NCBI GenBank assembly: GCA_027076905.1
Contig: JALTGP010000044.1
Span: 1-37,506 of the forward strand
DNA: 37,506 nucleotides
Origin: Campylobacteraceae bacterium
Lineage (GTDB): Bacteria > Campylobacterota > Campylobacteria > Campylobacterales > Sulfurovaceae
Reading direction: 5' to 3'
Positions within the stretch are counted from its first letter, which is position 1, and each line of letters starts with the position of its first letter. Shown one piece after another: positions 25,048 through 34,978 of the stretch. The notes below the pieces were generated by a model. That model had not been told where the DNA came from. It saw only the letters and a list, made by a program, of their open reading frames with translations, and searched no databases. Position numbers and translations under genes: made by a program.

Positions 25048-25828
25048 CTATATCCTCTTTTATGGCACTTTTTAACGCATCAAGCCCCTTAAATTTTTGA
25101 TTTTCACGAATAAAAGCGATAAACTCTAGCTCTATATTACCTCTGACCACGCCAATATCCTTATCTAAAATATGTGTCTCTACAGCAAATGAGCCATCAG
25201 TAGTAACGCGATGTCCAAAAAAACTAACACTACGAAGCCAAGTATCATCAATAAGAGTTTTTGTAGCATATACTCCTTCTTTAGGAAGTAGATGGTTTAA
25301 AACATTTAGATTAAGTGTCGGTACAAGCTCTTTTTTTCCAATCCCTTGACCTTCAATAACCTCTCCTGTTATCGTATAGTTACGATTAAGTAGCTCATTT
25401 GCCAGTCGTATTTCTCCATTTTTGATAAACTCTTTGATGGAGCGAGAGTGTACAGATACCTCTTTGTGTTTGACCTCGGCGATGACTATAACTTCCCCTT
25501 CAAATAGCTCTTGCAGGAGAGAAGTATCGCCCTCTTTTTTATACCCAAAACCAAAATCATATCCAACCACAATGCTCTCAAGTTGTGGAAAATCTTCAGA
25601 TAGTGTTTGGATAAATGCTTTAGCAGAGAGGGATTTTATTTTGTCAAAATGGTAAAAAAAACAGGGTCGCTGAATATACTCTACTCGTCTATACCCTGTG
25701 GTCATAACGGAACGGTTACGCTCAATAATGACGACTGCTTCTGCCTGTTTTATAAGAGCCTGATGCCCAAGATGAATACCGTCAAATGAGCCAATGGCAA
25801 TAGATTTGATGTTGTTATTGAGTTCCAT
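25022..25828 (-). CDS. ribF: Bifunctional riboflavin kinase/FMN adenylyltransferase
   Basis: Makes FMN from riboflavin and then FAD. The 268-aa protein is short compared with about 310 in most bacteria, as in other Campylobacterota. The N-terminal adenylyltransferase half has GSFDGIHLGHQALI (nucleotide-binding HxGH) and VVGYDFGFGYKKEGD. The C-terminal flavokinase half begins near YTITGEVIEGQGIGKKELVPTLNLN, which includes the PTxN metal/ATP motif, and has the GVYAT strand. tlyA lies 6 nt upstream, a pairing also known in Campylobacter. Its last codons lie within a palindromic terminator. Confidence 0.93.
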   Translation of the reverse strand: MELNNNIKSIAIGSFDGIHLGHQALIKQAEAVVIIERNRSVMTTGYRRVEYIQRPCFFYHFDKIKSLSAKAFIQTLSEDFPQLESIVVGYDFGFGYKKEGDTSLLQELFEGEVIVIAEVKHKEVSVHSRSIKEFIKNGEIRLANELLNRNYTITGEVIEGQGIGKKELVPTLNLNVLNHLLPKEGVYATKTLIDDTWLRSVSFFGHRVTTDGSFAVETHILDKDIGVVRGNIELEFIAFIRENQKFKGLDALKSAIKEDIEKAKELTL

Positions 25829-25834
25829 AGTGTC

Positions 25835-26548
25835 CTAAGATAGTTTTCTGAAATGATACATATATTCTATATTGCCAGATTTTCCTGCCAATTTTGAGAG
25901 CGTACTATAGCATAATTCCCACCCCAATTTACTTGTTTTTAGCTCAAAATGCTCTATCGCTTCCTCTATCGCTTTTTTATCAACTACCACCCCACGACTA
26001 TCTCGTTTTATATTTCGTCCCACTTCAAATTGAGGTTTAAATAGTAAAATCATATCTCCATCACTCAATCGGTCAATATCCTCTATAATTTGCAAAATAG
26101 AGATAAAAGAGACATCACAAGTAATTACATCAAAAGCATTATCACTTCGAAATACTCGTATATCCATCTCTTCAAAAATTTTTACTTTTGCATTGTCTCT
26201 AAGAGAGTGATGAAGCTGATTTGAACCAACATCTACAGCAGTTATAGATTTTACCTCATTTTCAAGTAAAATCTGCACAAATCCCCCTGTAGATGAACCG
26301 ATATCCAATGCTCTTTTATCTTTTAAATTCACGGGATACTCTTCTAAAAATAGCTCCAGTTTTTTGGAAGCACGACTCACATAAAACTTCTCTTCATCTA
26401 TATCTATATTTGAGTTTTCATCACATTTAGTAGAGGGTTTTGCTACTTTTCCATCTACAAATACTTTTCCTCTTTTTATGGCATCTATGGCACGGTTTCG
26501 GCTCTCGAAATGGTTGTTTTTTACTAGGTATTTGTCAAGGCGTTGCAT
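25835..26548 (-). CDS. tlyA: TlyA-family rRNA 2'-O-methyltransferase
   Basis: TlyA methylates ribose positions in 16S/23S rRNA and underlies capreomycin susceptibility. It was earlier called hemolysin A. The track ORF begins at 26614, but ATG 26548 starts the domain cleanly (MQRLDKYLVKNNHFESRNRA) after AAGG and gives 237 aa, the normal length. An N-terminal S4 RNA-binding domain (about 1-60) is followed by an FtsJ-type Rossmann methyltransferase with the SAM loop ALDIGSSTGGFVQILL, AVDVGSNQL, and the catalytic-region strands ITCDVSFIS and LLFKPQFEVGR. Its start overlaps the end of a 38-codon ORF by 14 nt, and ribF follows 6 nt downstream. Confidence 0.92.
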   Translation of the reverse strand: MQRLDKYLVKNNHFESRNRAIDAIKRGKVFVDGKVAKPSTKCDENSNIDIDEEKFYVSRASKKLELFLEEYPVNLKDKRALDIGSSTGGFVQILLENEVKSITAVDVGSNQLHHSLRDNAKVKIFEEMDIRVFRSDNAFDVITCDVSFISILQIIEDIDRLSDGDMILLFKPQFEVGRNIKRDSRGVVVDKKAIEEAIEHFELKTSKLGWELCYSTLSKLAGKSGNIEYMYHFRKLS

Positions 26549-26651
26549 TGGTGACCTTATAAATATTTTTATTATGTTGCTCATCATTTTGTATAAACTG
26601 TTTTGTTTTATCATCTGTTCCCCATTTAGAGCGTAATAACCAATAATTCAT
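26535..26651 (-). CDS. Short ORF (38 aa) between fic and tlyA, possibly a gene remnant
   Basis: ATG 26651 is preceded by AGGAAG at ideal spacing, inside the gap after the fic stop. The frame reads MNYWLLRSKWGTDDKTKQF and ends at TGA 26535-26537, overlapping the tlyA start by 14 nt. The opening MNYWLLRSKWG looks like the first strand of larger PUA/EVE-like or restriction-associated proteins. It may therefore be the residual 5' end of a deleted gene whose tail was replaced by tlyA, or a leader that couples translation to tlyA. No function can be assigned. Confidence 0.45.
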   Translation of the reverse strand: MNYWLLRSKWGTDDKTKQFIQNDEQHNKNIYKVTNATP

Positions 26652-26662
26652 TTTCTTCCTTT

Positions 26663-28036
26663 CTAACTATCTAATAATACCACTTTAATATCCGAATGAG
26701 CAATATAAACCACACTCTTTCCACGCTTAGAACCAATCAAAATCTTATCATCTACTAACATATTAAGATATTTTCGAGCCGAATTTGCAGAGATGTCATA
26801 ATCTACTAAAACCTCTTTGGCCGTAAAAATTCGCCCTGGGGTTTTTATCGCTTTTTTGACAATGTCTTTTTGTACAAAGTTAAGCTTTTCTCCTATCTTA
26901 GAGCCTGATAGCAGTGCATCAATCTCTTCAAACTCACGGCTTTTGGCTTGTAGATAGCCTAGTAACTCATCTACAGCGCGTAATATAACTTCGACTTGAT
27001 AGTAGATAAAATAGGTCATGTCATTATCATCTATTTCAGAATGTAGATAGCTCATACCATATTTTTTTGGGGCTTCTTTTAGAAATTTTGAGATAGAGAT
27101 ATACTCAAAGTATTCAAATCCATTTTTTAGCATATACCAGTAAAATATGGCTCGTGCTGTTCGTCCATTGCCATCACTAAATGGGTGTTCGTAGCCTATC
27201 ATAAAGTGTAAAATAATCGCTTTGACAATGGGGTCGATGAATACACTTCCATTTTCTCCATCGTGTTGCTCATTGGCAAAGATGCAGAGTTTAGCAAGTC
27301 GTGAGGGGATTTGGGTGTAGCATGGGGGCTGGTGGACTACTTCATTGTCTCTACCACTACTAATAAATATCTCATTATCTTCTCTAAATTCACCTGGAAC
27401 TACACCATTTTCACTGGTGTTTTGAGTGGCAATTTTATGAAATGAGAGTATCATATCTATACCAAGCTCCTCATTTTTGACAATTTTTATCTCTTTCATT
27501 AGCAGATAGTTGTTGAGTATCATCTGCTCATCTTCACTTTTTGGTTTTCTCTCATGTGAGAGCATATCTTTGGCGATTCTTCGTGTGACGGATGCCCCTT
27601 CGAGTTGTGAACTGCTAATCGCCTCTTCCATAATCAGTGAAGAGATTAGAAAATTCTGTTTTAGAGAGTTGTGTGGCACAATTCCTTGGCGAGAGAAGTT
27701 GACTATCTTGTAGAGTTTGGCTTGGAGTGAGTCGGGGATACAAAAAGAGAAATGGTTCTCCTCTTTGTCATAAAGCTCTATCTGTTTTAGTTTAAAGAGA
27801 CGCATCATTTTAGTTGACCACCATGCCATCTCTGGATTGTCCTCTTTGTCTACACGCCAACGAAATTCGTCCCAATAGAGATATCGACCTTTTGAGTCTA
27901 CATCTTGATACTTGGTGAAGTAGTTCATCATTTGTGTATATTGACTATTTTGACCTAAAAATTCATGTATTTTTTCTATATTTTTACTAGAGAAGTTGAA
28001 TTCAGTAGGTGCTTTTACTATAATTTTTTTTGCCAT
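26663..28036 (-). CDS. Fic-domain protein (AMP-transferase type) with C-terminal winged helix
   Basis: Fic enzymes usually transfer AMP from ATP to a Ser/Thr/Tyr of a target protein. The 457-aa protein carries the full catalytic motif HPFSDGNGRTAR with His284. An N-terminal inhibitory motif S-x-x-x-E-G (SSQLEG, Glu146) just ahead of the Fic core makes it a class II self-inhibited Fic. The N-terminal 100 residues form a Fic_N/DUF4172-like region containing WDEFRWRVD and MAWWSTKMMRLF. The C-terminus (about 390-450) is a winged-helix segment: FTAKEVLVDYDISANSARKYLNMLVDDKIL. The family is widespread and chromosomal. It is the first gene of the tlyA-ribF run and is probably an accessory insertion there. 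No antitoxin gene is adjacent, as expected for class II. Confidence 0.92.
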   Translation of the reverse strand: MAKKIIVKAPTEFNFSSKNIEKIHEFLGQNSQYTQMMNYFTKYQDVDSKGRYLYWDEFRWRVDKEDNPEMAWWSTKMMRLFKLKQIELYDKEENHFSFCIPDSLQAKLYKIVNFSRQGIVPHNSLKQNFLISSLIMEEAISSSQLEGASVTRRIAKDMLSHERKPKSEDEQMILNNYLLMKEIKIVKNEELGIDMILSFHKIATQNTSENGVVPGEFREDNEIFISSGRDNEVVHQPPCYTQIPSRLAKLCIFANEQHDGENGSVFIDPIVKAIILHFMIGYEHPFSDGNGRTARAIFYWYMLKNGFEYFEYISISKFLKEAPKKYGMSYLHSEIDDNDMTYFIYYQVEVILRAVDELLGYLQAKSREFEEIDALLSGSKIGEKLNFVQKDIVKKAIKTPGRIFTAKEVLVDYDISANSARKYLNMLVDDKILIGSKRGKSVVYIAHSDIKVVLLDS

Positions 28037-28059
28037 ATCTACTCTTTTAACGCAAAATT

Positions 28060-28917
28060 TTATTTTGTAAAGGCTGAACCCAGCATCCCTTTAATCGCTC
28101 CTTGAATATCAGCAGGGTAGATTACAAATTTAGAATTTGGAGAGAGGGTCATCTTTTCTAAAGTATTGATATAACGGTCACCAAGTAAGAACATAGCAGG
28201 AAGCTCTTGTCCTTCAGTCGCTTGTGCAATCATCTGCATCGCTTTGGCAGAGGCATTGGCTAGTGCTACCTGTGCTTGTGCTTCGAGTTTTGAGGCTTCT
28301 AGCTTTCCTTGTGCTTCCAAAATGGCTGCATTTTTATTACCCTCTGCTGTGGTCTCAATGGCACGTCTTTCACGCTCGGCTGCTGCTTGACGCTCCATTG
28401 AGTCTTGCATTGAGCCACTTGGGTTGATGTCTTGAATCTCTACGGATTTTACGGTGACTCCCCAATCGGCTACATCGTCGATAATACTATCTTTGAGTCG
28501 AGCTTTTATTGCCTCACGGTTACTTAGTGCCTCATCAAGCTTCATCTCTCCGATAATAGAACGAAGGGTTGTCATAATCAGACTCGCAATGGCAAGTTGA
28601 AAATCCTCCACACCATAAAGAGCATCTTTGGGGTTCGTGACACGTACAAAGGCGATGGCATTGGTTCGTATGACTGCATTATCTTTGGTAATAACCTCTT
28701 GTTGAGGGATATCCATAATAATATCACGAGTAGAGATACGTTGACGCACCGAGTCCACATATGGGATGATGAGGTTAAGACCAGGGTGAAGTGTTCGTGA
28801 GAACTTCCCTAGTTTTTCTATGACCCACTCTTCGCCTTGTGGGACAATTTTAATCCCTTTGTAGAGTGTGACAAGCATGGCGATAAGCAACACCACGAGT
28901 ATATTTAAACTTTCCAT
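28060..28917 (-). CDS. SPFH/stomatin-family membrane protein (QmcA-like)
   Basis: Membrane-anchored band 7 protein that likely forms oligomeric assemblies organising membrane microdomains or modulating proteases. The track ORF starts at 28950, but ATG 28917 lies 6 nt after AAAGGA, outside the NfeD reading frame, and begins with the expected anchor (MESLNILVVLLIAMLVTLY), giving 285 aa. It has the family hallmarks: VPQGEEWVIEKLGKFSRTLHPGLN, QQEVITKDNAVIRTNAIAFV, the SNREAIKARL helix, and an Ala/Glu-rich coiled coil (AAERERRAIETTAEGNKNAAI). It is paired with the NfeD gene upstream, the usual arrangement. Confidence 0.93.
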   Translation of the reverse strand: MESLNILVVLLIAMLVTLYKGIKIVPQGEEWVIEKLGKFSRTLHPGLNLIIPYVDSVRQRISTRDIIMDIPQQEVITKDNAVIRTNAIAFVRVTNPKDALYGVEDFQLAIASLIMTTLRSIIGEMKLDEALSNREAIKARLKDSIIDDVADWGVTVKSVEIQDINPSGSMQDSMERQAAAERERRAIETTAEGNKNAAILEAQGKLEASKLEAQAQVALANASAKAMQMIAQATEGQELPAMFLLGDRYINTLEKMTLSPNSKFVIYPADIQGAIKGMLGSAFTK

Positions 28918-28936
28918 TTTAAAATCCTTTAATTTT

Positions 28937-29389
28937 TTATATTGAAGCAACTTCTATCAGTTGCCCTTTGACCATTACAATACGGATACGGGTATTTTTA
29001 TCCAAATTCTCTTTGGCTGTGGCTGTCCATGTAGTATTACCCAAGACAGGCGTGTCAAACCGTACAATCCCTTTTCCATTGATAATAATTTTCTCTTCGA
29101 CCATTCCCAAGGTCTCTAGTGAGTAGTTAGATTGTCCTGAATTCTCTTTTGTTTTATCTTGCATATATTTAAACCAAATAGCAATAGAGAGGAGGGAGAG
29201 TATTATCCATAAGATAATCTCGGTCTCTAAGGAGATGGGATAAATCACATCAATGACCCCAATAATAATAGCAGACAGTCCCAGTCCTAGCATCATAAAA
29301 GTAGCGGTAAACATCTCTATGGTCAGTAGTACTAGACCCAAGATAACCCAGTGCCACCAGAGCAGATTTTGTGTTAAAAGTTCTATCAT
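28937..29389 (-). CDS. NfeD-family membrane protein
   Basis: A 150-aa short-type NfeD. Three to four hydrophobic segments occupy about residues 8-75 (WWHWVILGLVLLTIEMF, LGLSAIIIGVIDVIYP). A C-terminal OB-fold follows (about 90-150: LETLGMVEEKIIINGKGIVRFDTPVLGNTTWTA, RIVMVKGQLIEV). NfeD proteins act with SPFH proteins; here the stomatin-like gene follows after about 19 nt. An AGAGGAG ribosome site precedes the start, and the gene diverges from ilvC across 115 bp. Confidence 0.92.
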   Translation of the reverse strand: MIELLTQNLLWWHWVILGLVLLTIEMFTATFMMLGLGLSAIIIGVIDVIYPISLETEIILWIILSLLSIAIWFKYMQDKTKENSGQSNYSLETLGMVEEKIIINGKGIVRFDTPVLGNTTWTATAKENLDKNTRIRIVMVKGQLIEVASI

Positions 29390-29467
29390 TGGTTACTCCT
29401 CTTATTGTTTTTAAAAGTTAAACTATATTATACATCAATAACCTAATTATCATAAGTAATGTTACGC

Positions 29468-29473
29468 TATAAT
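29468..29473 (+). promoter_or_regulatory. Candidate -10 box for ilvC
   Basis: TATAAT sits 31 nt before the ilvC start in the divergent spacer, followed by an AAGGA ribosome site. No leader peptide or attenuator is seen. Confidence 0.55.
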
Positions 29474-29501
29474 CGCGAAATTTTTTTAACTCCAAGGATA
29501 A

Positions 29502-30541
<1,040 letters not shown>

Positions 30542-30552
<11 letters not shown>

Positions 30553-31525
30553 CTCTTCTATTTGCCAAAATAGAAGAGATAGCAGAAACCCCAATAATAC
30601 CAATACCCACTGTTCCAACAACAACTTCTGGAATAATATGTGCATCAAAAACTTTAATAATCATGATAATTGCAAGTACCAAGATAGCATAGTGTGCTCC
30701 ATGCTCTAAATATCTATATTGATTAAGAGTACCTTTTCTTAACATGAATAGTGTTAAAGACCTCACAAACATCGCTCCAATTCCTAGACCAATCATAATG
30801 ATAAAGATATTTGAACTCAATGCAAATGCACCGATAACCCCATCAAAACTAAATGAAGCATCCAAAACCTCTAGGTAGAGCAGTCCCATGACTCCACTTC
30901 GTACACCATCGGTATTTAAAAAGTCATCGGCAGAGGCGATAATCTCATAGAGAATAACCCCTGTGAAGTATGCTAATGCTATTTGATGGTCACTGGTTAG
31001 TTTGGTAAGGGTAAGACCCATAGCTAGAGATATCACCAGTTGAATAGTATGGAGTTGTTTGAGTTTATTGATAATGAAGCTATTTTCAAATGACTCTATC
31101 CAGTAGTGGGTATGCTCTCCATCAAAGATAAAGTCCAAAAATACCATCAGTAAAAAAGCACCACCAAAAGCGTAGATAAGATGCTCTACAGAGACCAGCG
31201 TTTCGTGATATTTTTCAGGTGCATTAAGGGCAATCTGAAATGTTTCAAAAAGTCCCGTACCACTGGATATTGCGACTACGGCAATCGGAAAAATAAAACG
31301 CATACCAAAAACAGCAATTGGCATCCCCCATGTGATAAATCTATCTTGCCATTTCTCCTCCATTGTCTCTAAAACTTTTGCATTGACAACAGCGTTATCA
31401 AATGATAATGAGACCTCCAGTATGGCTAAGAGTGTTACGATATATAGAGCCTCCCATTGCCCTATATAGAAGCCTAATCCTAGACCAATAATTGTGATAA
31501 TAATAGAACTGTAAAAGTATTTCAT
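30542..31525 (-). CDS. DUF475/TerC-like integral membrane protein
   Basis: A 327-aa inner-membrane protein with about nine hydrophobic segments. The stretches LAILEVSLSFDNAVVNAKVLE and LYLEVLDASFSFDGVIGAFAL, each with an intramembrane Asp in an SFD motif, are the hallmark of the DUF475/TerC superfamily. Members are linked to tellurite resistance clusters and to metal (notably Mn2+) export; the substrate here is unknown. The ribosome site is AGGGAG. The gene stands alone, convergent with ilvC and divergent from the SLC13 transporter, with no other ter genes nearby. Confidence 0.87.
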
Positions 31526-31662
31526 TATTTTTCTCCCTTTAAGTTTAATAACTAATAGATGAAAGTATAAAATGATTAACTTAAAAAGAGACTTTTTATA
31601 AAATTTCTCCCAAAAAAGATTAAAATTTAATATAAATAGGCTTCGTCTTGTCTGCTTTTAGA

Positions 31663-31668
31663 TATAAT
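31663..31668 (+). promoter_or_regulatory. Candidate -10 box for the SLC13 transporter-dprA pair
   Basis: TATAAT lies 37 nt upstream of the transporter start, with a GGAG ribosome site between. Confidence 0.5.
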
Positions 31669-31705
31669 TTTTGAGTAAATATATAAAATTAAGAATGGAG
31701 ATATT

Positions 31706-33091
31706 ATGATTCAATTAAAAAATTTAAAGTTAAACCGTTTTATAGAGACCTATAGACTAATTATCTATGCTGTGGCGATAGGTATTCTGTTTTATCTATT
31801 TGCCTTAATAACATTTTCAGATGTTCAAGCACGACTTGTGGGGGTTATCGCCTTTTTGGTGACCTTGTGGACAAATAATGGATTGCACATGGGGGTGGTC
31901 TCCATGTTACCTATTTTGCTCTTTCCAATGTTTGGATTGGTGGAGTCAAAAGATGTGGTGACCAACTACTCTAAGACCACGATTTTTCTCTTTGTGGGTG
32001 GGTTTTTGTTGGCAATCGCTACAGAGAAATCACAACTGCATAAGAGACTTGCCACCAAACTTCTCTCTATCTTTCCCAATACTCCACGAGGGGTTTTGTA
32101 CTCATTGATGTTAACAGCAGGGATGCTTAGTTCGATTCTATCAGATACCACTACGGCACTCCTCATTATTCCCATTGCTGCGTTTTTAACGGATAATCCT
32201 GATTATAAATTTCGTTTACTTTTGGGGGTGGCATATGCATCACTGATTGGGGGGATTATCACTCCTGTAGGTACACCACCAAATCTGATTTTGATGGATT
32301 TTATTGAGAGCAATGGATTGGAGATGATACCTTTTGCTACATGGACAGCGATGATGTTGCCTTTGGCGATTATTATGATGGTAGCCGCTGCTGAGATTTT
32401 ACTCTATGGTCTTAAAAAAGAGGATTTTGAGTTAGTTGAGATAGACATGACTAAAAAACCGTTAACGCATGACCAGAGAAAACTGGTCTGGATACTCTCC
32501 TCTTTAGCGATAATATTGGCATCTAATCCTATCTTGATGTATCTGTTTGATATTCATATCAATGAGAAGCTTACACTCTTGGCTTTTGGTCTTTTTCTCT
32601 TTTTACCCAATGTTAATCTCTTGGAGTGGAAAGAGGATTTTGCCAAGATTCCTTTTGCGATTATCTTTCTATTTGGGGCAGGGTTCTCCATCGCAATGGC
32701 ATTTCAAAAGACAGGACTTGCCACAGAGATTGCCAATATTTTGGTGAGTTTCAACTATCTCCCTCCTATGGCATTGATGCTTATTATTGGGGTAGGGGTG
32801 GTGTTTGCTACAGAGCTTACGAGCAACACGGCTTTGACCTCTATTATGATACCTATCATCTACCCTTTTGCGATACAGAGTGGGCTTGACCCGATGCTCT
32901 TTATGCTAATTGTGGCGATTTCGGCAAGTTATGCATTTATGTTACCCATTGCTACTGCTCCTAATGCCATTGCGATGTCTACAGGTCATGTCAAAACGAC
33001 ACAGATGATACGGCGTGGGATTTGGCTTAATATCTTTGGGATAGTGATTACCTTTACCGTAGCACTCACCTACTGGAAGCTCTTTTTATGA
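31706..33091 (+). CDS. SLC13/DASS-family sodium:anion (dicarboxylate or sulfate) symporter
   Basis: Inner-membrane transporter of 461 aa with about 11-12 hydrophobic segments. The duplicated fold is visible in two related motifs: SDTTTALLIIPIAAF in the N-terminal half and ELTSNTALTSIMIPI in the C-terminal half. These are the SNT-type Na+/substrate sites of the DASS family. Other family features are YASLIGGIITPVGTPPNLI and LPIATAPNAIAMSTG. Substrates in the family are C4-dicarboxylates, citrate, sulfate or phosphate; this one cannot be decided. Its stop overlaps the dprA start (ATGA), so the two are translationally coupled. Confidence 0.9.
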   Translation: MIQLKNLKLNRFIETYRLIIYAVAIGILFYLFALITFSDVQARLVGVIAFLVTLWTNNGLHMGVVSMLPILLFPMFGLVESKDVVTNYSKTTIFLFVGGFLLAIATEKSQLHKRLATKLLSIFPNTPRGVLYSLMLTAGMLSSILSDTTTALLIIPIAAFLTDNPDYKFRLLLGVAYASLIGGIITPVGTPPNLILMDFIESNGLEMIPFATWTAMMLPLAIIMMVAAAEILLYGLKKEDFELVEIDMTKKPLTHDQRKLVWILSSLAIILASNPILMYLFDIHINEKLTLLAFGLFLFLPNVNLLEWKEDFAKIPFAIIFLFGAGFSIAMAFQKTGLATEIANILVSFNYLPPMALMLIIGVGVVFATELTSNTALTSIMIPIIYPFAIQSGLDPMLFMLIVAISASYAFMLPIATAPNAIAMSTGHVKTTQMIRRGIWLNIFGIVITFTVALTYWKLFL

Positions 33092-33876
33092 GCAATGTAA
33101 TAAATAGAGTAGAGGTGCATATCTCTGAGCTAGAGAGGATGAAAAAATATCCAAAAGAGCTCTTCTCTATTGGAAATTTAGAGCTTTTAAAACGACCAAA
33201 AGTATCCATCGTAGGTACACGACGACCCTCTGGATATACCAAAGATTTTACGCTTAACCTTGCCAAAGCGTTGAGCAGTAGAGGGGTTTGTGTGGTCTCA
33301 GGAGTGGCGATGGGGGTAGATGCACTTGCTCATATAGGAGCAGGGTCTTCCAATACCATAGCAGTGGTTGCTAATAGCTTAGATGTGCGTTATCCTTCAG
33401 TTAATAGTTCGTTGATTAAGGGGATAGAGGAGGATGGTTTGATGTTAAGTCAATATTTCCCTACTTTCAAAGCCACCCCTTGGAGTTTTGTGGTTCGCAA
33501 TGAGGTAGTGGTAGCATTGGGAGATGTTCTTATTGTCACCGAAGCAGACCTCAAAAGTGGTTCTATGCGTTCGGTAGAGTTTGCTTTACAGATGGAAAAA
33601 GAGATATATGTCTTGCCCCATCGTCTCAATGAGAGTAGGGGGAGTAATGAGCTATTGGAAAAAGGGTTGGCAAAGCCCATCTATAATATAGAGGAGTTTG
33701 CCAACCGTTACGGGGTGATTCCTAGAGATGAAGAGATAGAAAAAGATGATTTTTTCTATTTTTGCCAAACCTCTCCCACACTTGATGAGGCGGTTGCTAA
33801 GTTTGAGTCACGCGTCTATGAAGCAGAGCTTTGTGGGGAGATAACTATTGAGAACGGTACTATTCGTTTAACATAA
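33088..33876 (+). CDS. dprA: DNA-processing protein DprA
   Basis: Binds incoming single-stranded DNA during natural transformation and loads RecA. The 262-aa protein is a compact form without the C-terminal winged helix common in longer members. The Rossmann core (about 30-210) shows VSIVGTRRPSGYTKDFTLNLAKAL, GVCVVSGVAMGVDALAH and the Gly/Ser loop VTEADLKSGSMRSVEFAL, followed by VLPHRLNESRGSNELLEKG. ATGA overlap with the transporter gene indicates coupling. Its 3' end overlaps the convergent kinase gene by 17 nt. It suggests natural competence, though no com genes are in view. Confidence 0.93.
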   Translation: MSNVINRVEVHISELERMKKYPKELFSIGNLELLKRPKVSIVGTRRPSGYTKDFTLNLAKALSSRGVCVVSGVAMGVDALAHIGAGSSNTIAVVANSLDVRYPSVNSSLIKGIEEDGLMLSQYFPTFKATPWSFVVRNEVVVALGDVLIVTEADLKSGSMRSVEFALQMEKEIYVLPHRLNESRGSNELLEKGLAKPIYNIEEFANRYGVIPRDEEIEKDDFFYFCQTSPTLDEAVAKFESRVYEAELCGEITIENGTIRLT

Positions 33877-34978
33877 TAGAGAATTTTGCACCCATTTTGG
33901 TATTGCAAACAGAAATTTTTCCCTTAAGTTTGGTCTCTATAATCAGTTTTGACATATAGAGACCTAGTCCTGTTCCTCCTTTGTTCATCTTGGTGCTAAA
34001 ATAGATATCAAAAATCTCTTTGATAATTTTCTTATTTATGCCACCTGCATTATCCAAAACGGAGATAACCACCTCTTCGCTAATACGCTTTGTCTCTATT
34101 TTTATGGTGGGATGTTCTATTTCTCGCTCAACTAGTACATCTTTTGCATTGTTTAGAAGATTGAGGATAACTTGTGAAAACTCACTAGGATACCCTAAAA
34201 TATAGACAGGCTTTGGGGGAGTTACAATCTCTATTTTAATATGGTGATAGGTGAGAGTAGCTTCTATGATATTAATCGCACTTTGAATATACTTAGAGAG
34301 TTCAAAAAGCTCCTTGTCTCGGTTTGGAACAAAAAAATTACGAAAGTCATCAATGGTGTTGGACATATATTTAATAAGCTCATTACCATTTTTTACTTTC
34401 TCTTTGAGATATTTTCTGTCCAGTTCATCAAACTCATACGCAGAGTCCAAATTCATAAAAACCCCACCCAGCTCTGCTAGAGGTTGTCTCCATTGATGTG
34501 CAATGTGACCTATCATCTCTCCCATGGTAGCAAGTTTGGACTGTTGCATCAAAAAGTACTCTTTTTCTAGTCGTTTCTCAACCTCTTGTTCCATATTGAA
34601 ATTATCAATATCCTCTCCCAAATGGTTAAATAGTCTCTCTTGTAGTACCACCCCACAAAAGTGTTGCTCTTGGTTCACTAGTACAATTCGTCTAATATTA
34701 TGTTTAGAAAAGAGTTTAATTGCAAACTCTATGGGGCTGTTTTCATTGGCAGATATAATTTCCTGTGTGGAATATTCATAGATATTTTCCGACAAATTAC
34801 CCTGTTGCCCCAATGCATTTATAATGTCACTCTGTGTCAATATAGCAATGGGAAATCCCTTTTTTATCAGTACAACAGAACCGTTACCATTACGGTTCAT
34901 AGTGGCTGTTACCTCTTTGAGTGAGGCTTTGTAGTCGATAAAAAAATCTTTATAATTGGCTATCTGTTTGAGACTCAT
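33860..34978 (-). CDS. Soluble sensor histidine kinase with N-terminal CBS pair
   Basis: A 372-aa kinase without membrane segments. Residues about 5-120 form two CBS motifs (SVVLIKKGFPIAILTQSDI and RRIVLVNQEQHFCGVVLQERL), which commonly bind adenine nucleotides. A short coiled segment leads to the dimerisation/phosphoacceptor helix with IGHIAHQWRQPLAELGG (an HQWRQPL-type H box common in Campylobacterota). The ATPase domain follows, with NLLNNAKDVL (N box), VLDNAGGI and GGTGLGLYMSKL. The architecture implies sensing of cytoplasmic energy charge (inference). Its ATG overlaps the stop of the response regulator gene by 4 nt, making the two a cognate pair. Confidence 0.9.
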   Translation of the reverse strand: MSLKQIANYKDFFIDYKASLKEVTATMNRNGNGSVVLIKKGFPIAILTQSDIINALGQQGNLSENIYEYSTQEIISANENSPIEFAIKLFSKHNIRRIVLVNQEQHFCGVVLQERLFNHLGEDIDNFNMEQEVEKRLEKEYFLMQQSKLATMGEMIGHIAHQWRQPLAELGGVFMNLDSAYEFDELDRKYLKEKVKNGNELIKYMSNTIDDFRNFFVPNRDKELFELSKYIQSAINIIEATLTYHHIKIEIVTPPKPVYILGYPSEFSQVILNLLNNAKDVLVEREIEHPTIKIETKRISEEVVISVLDNAGGINKKIIKEIFDIYFSTKMNKGGTGLGLYMSKLIIETKLKGKISVCNTKMGAKFSIMLNE

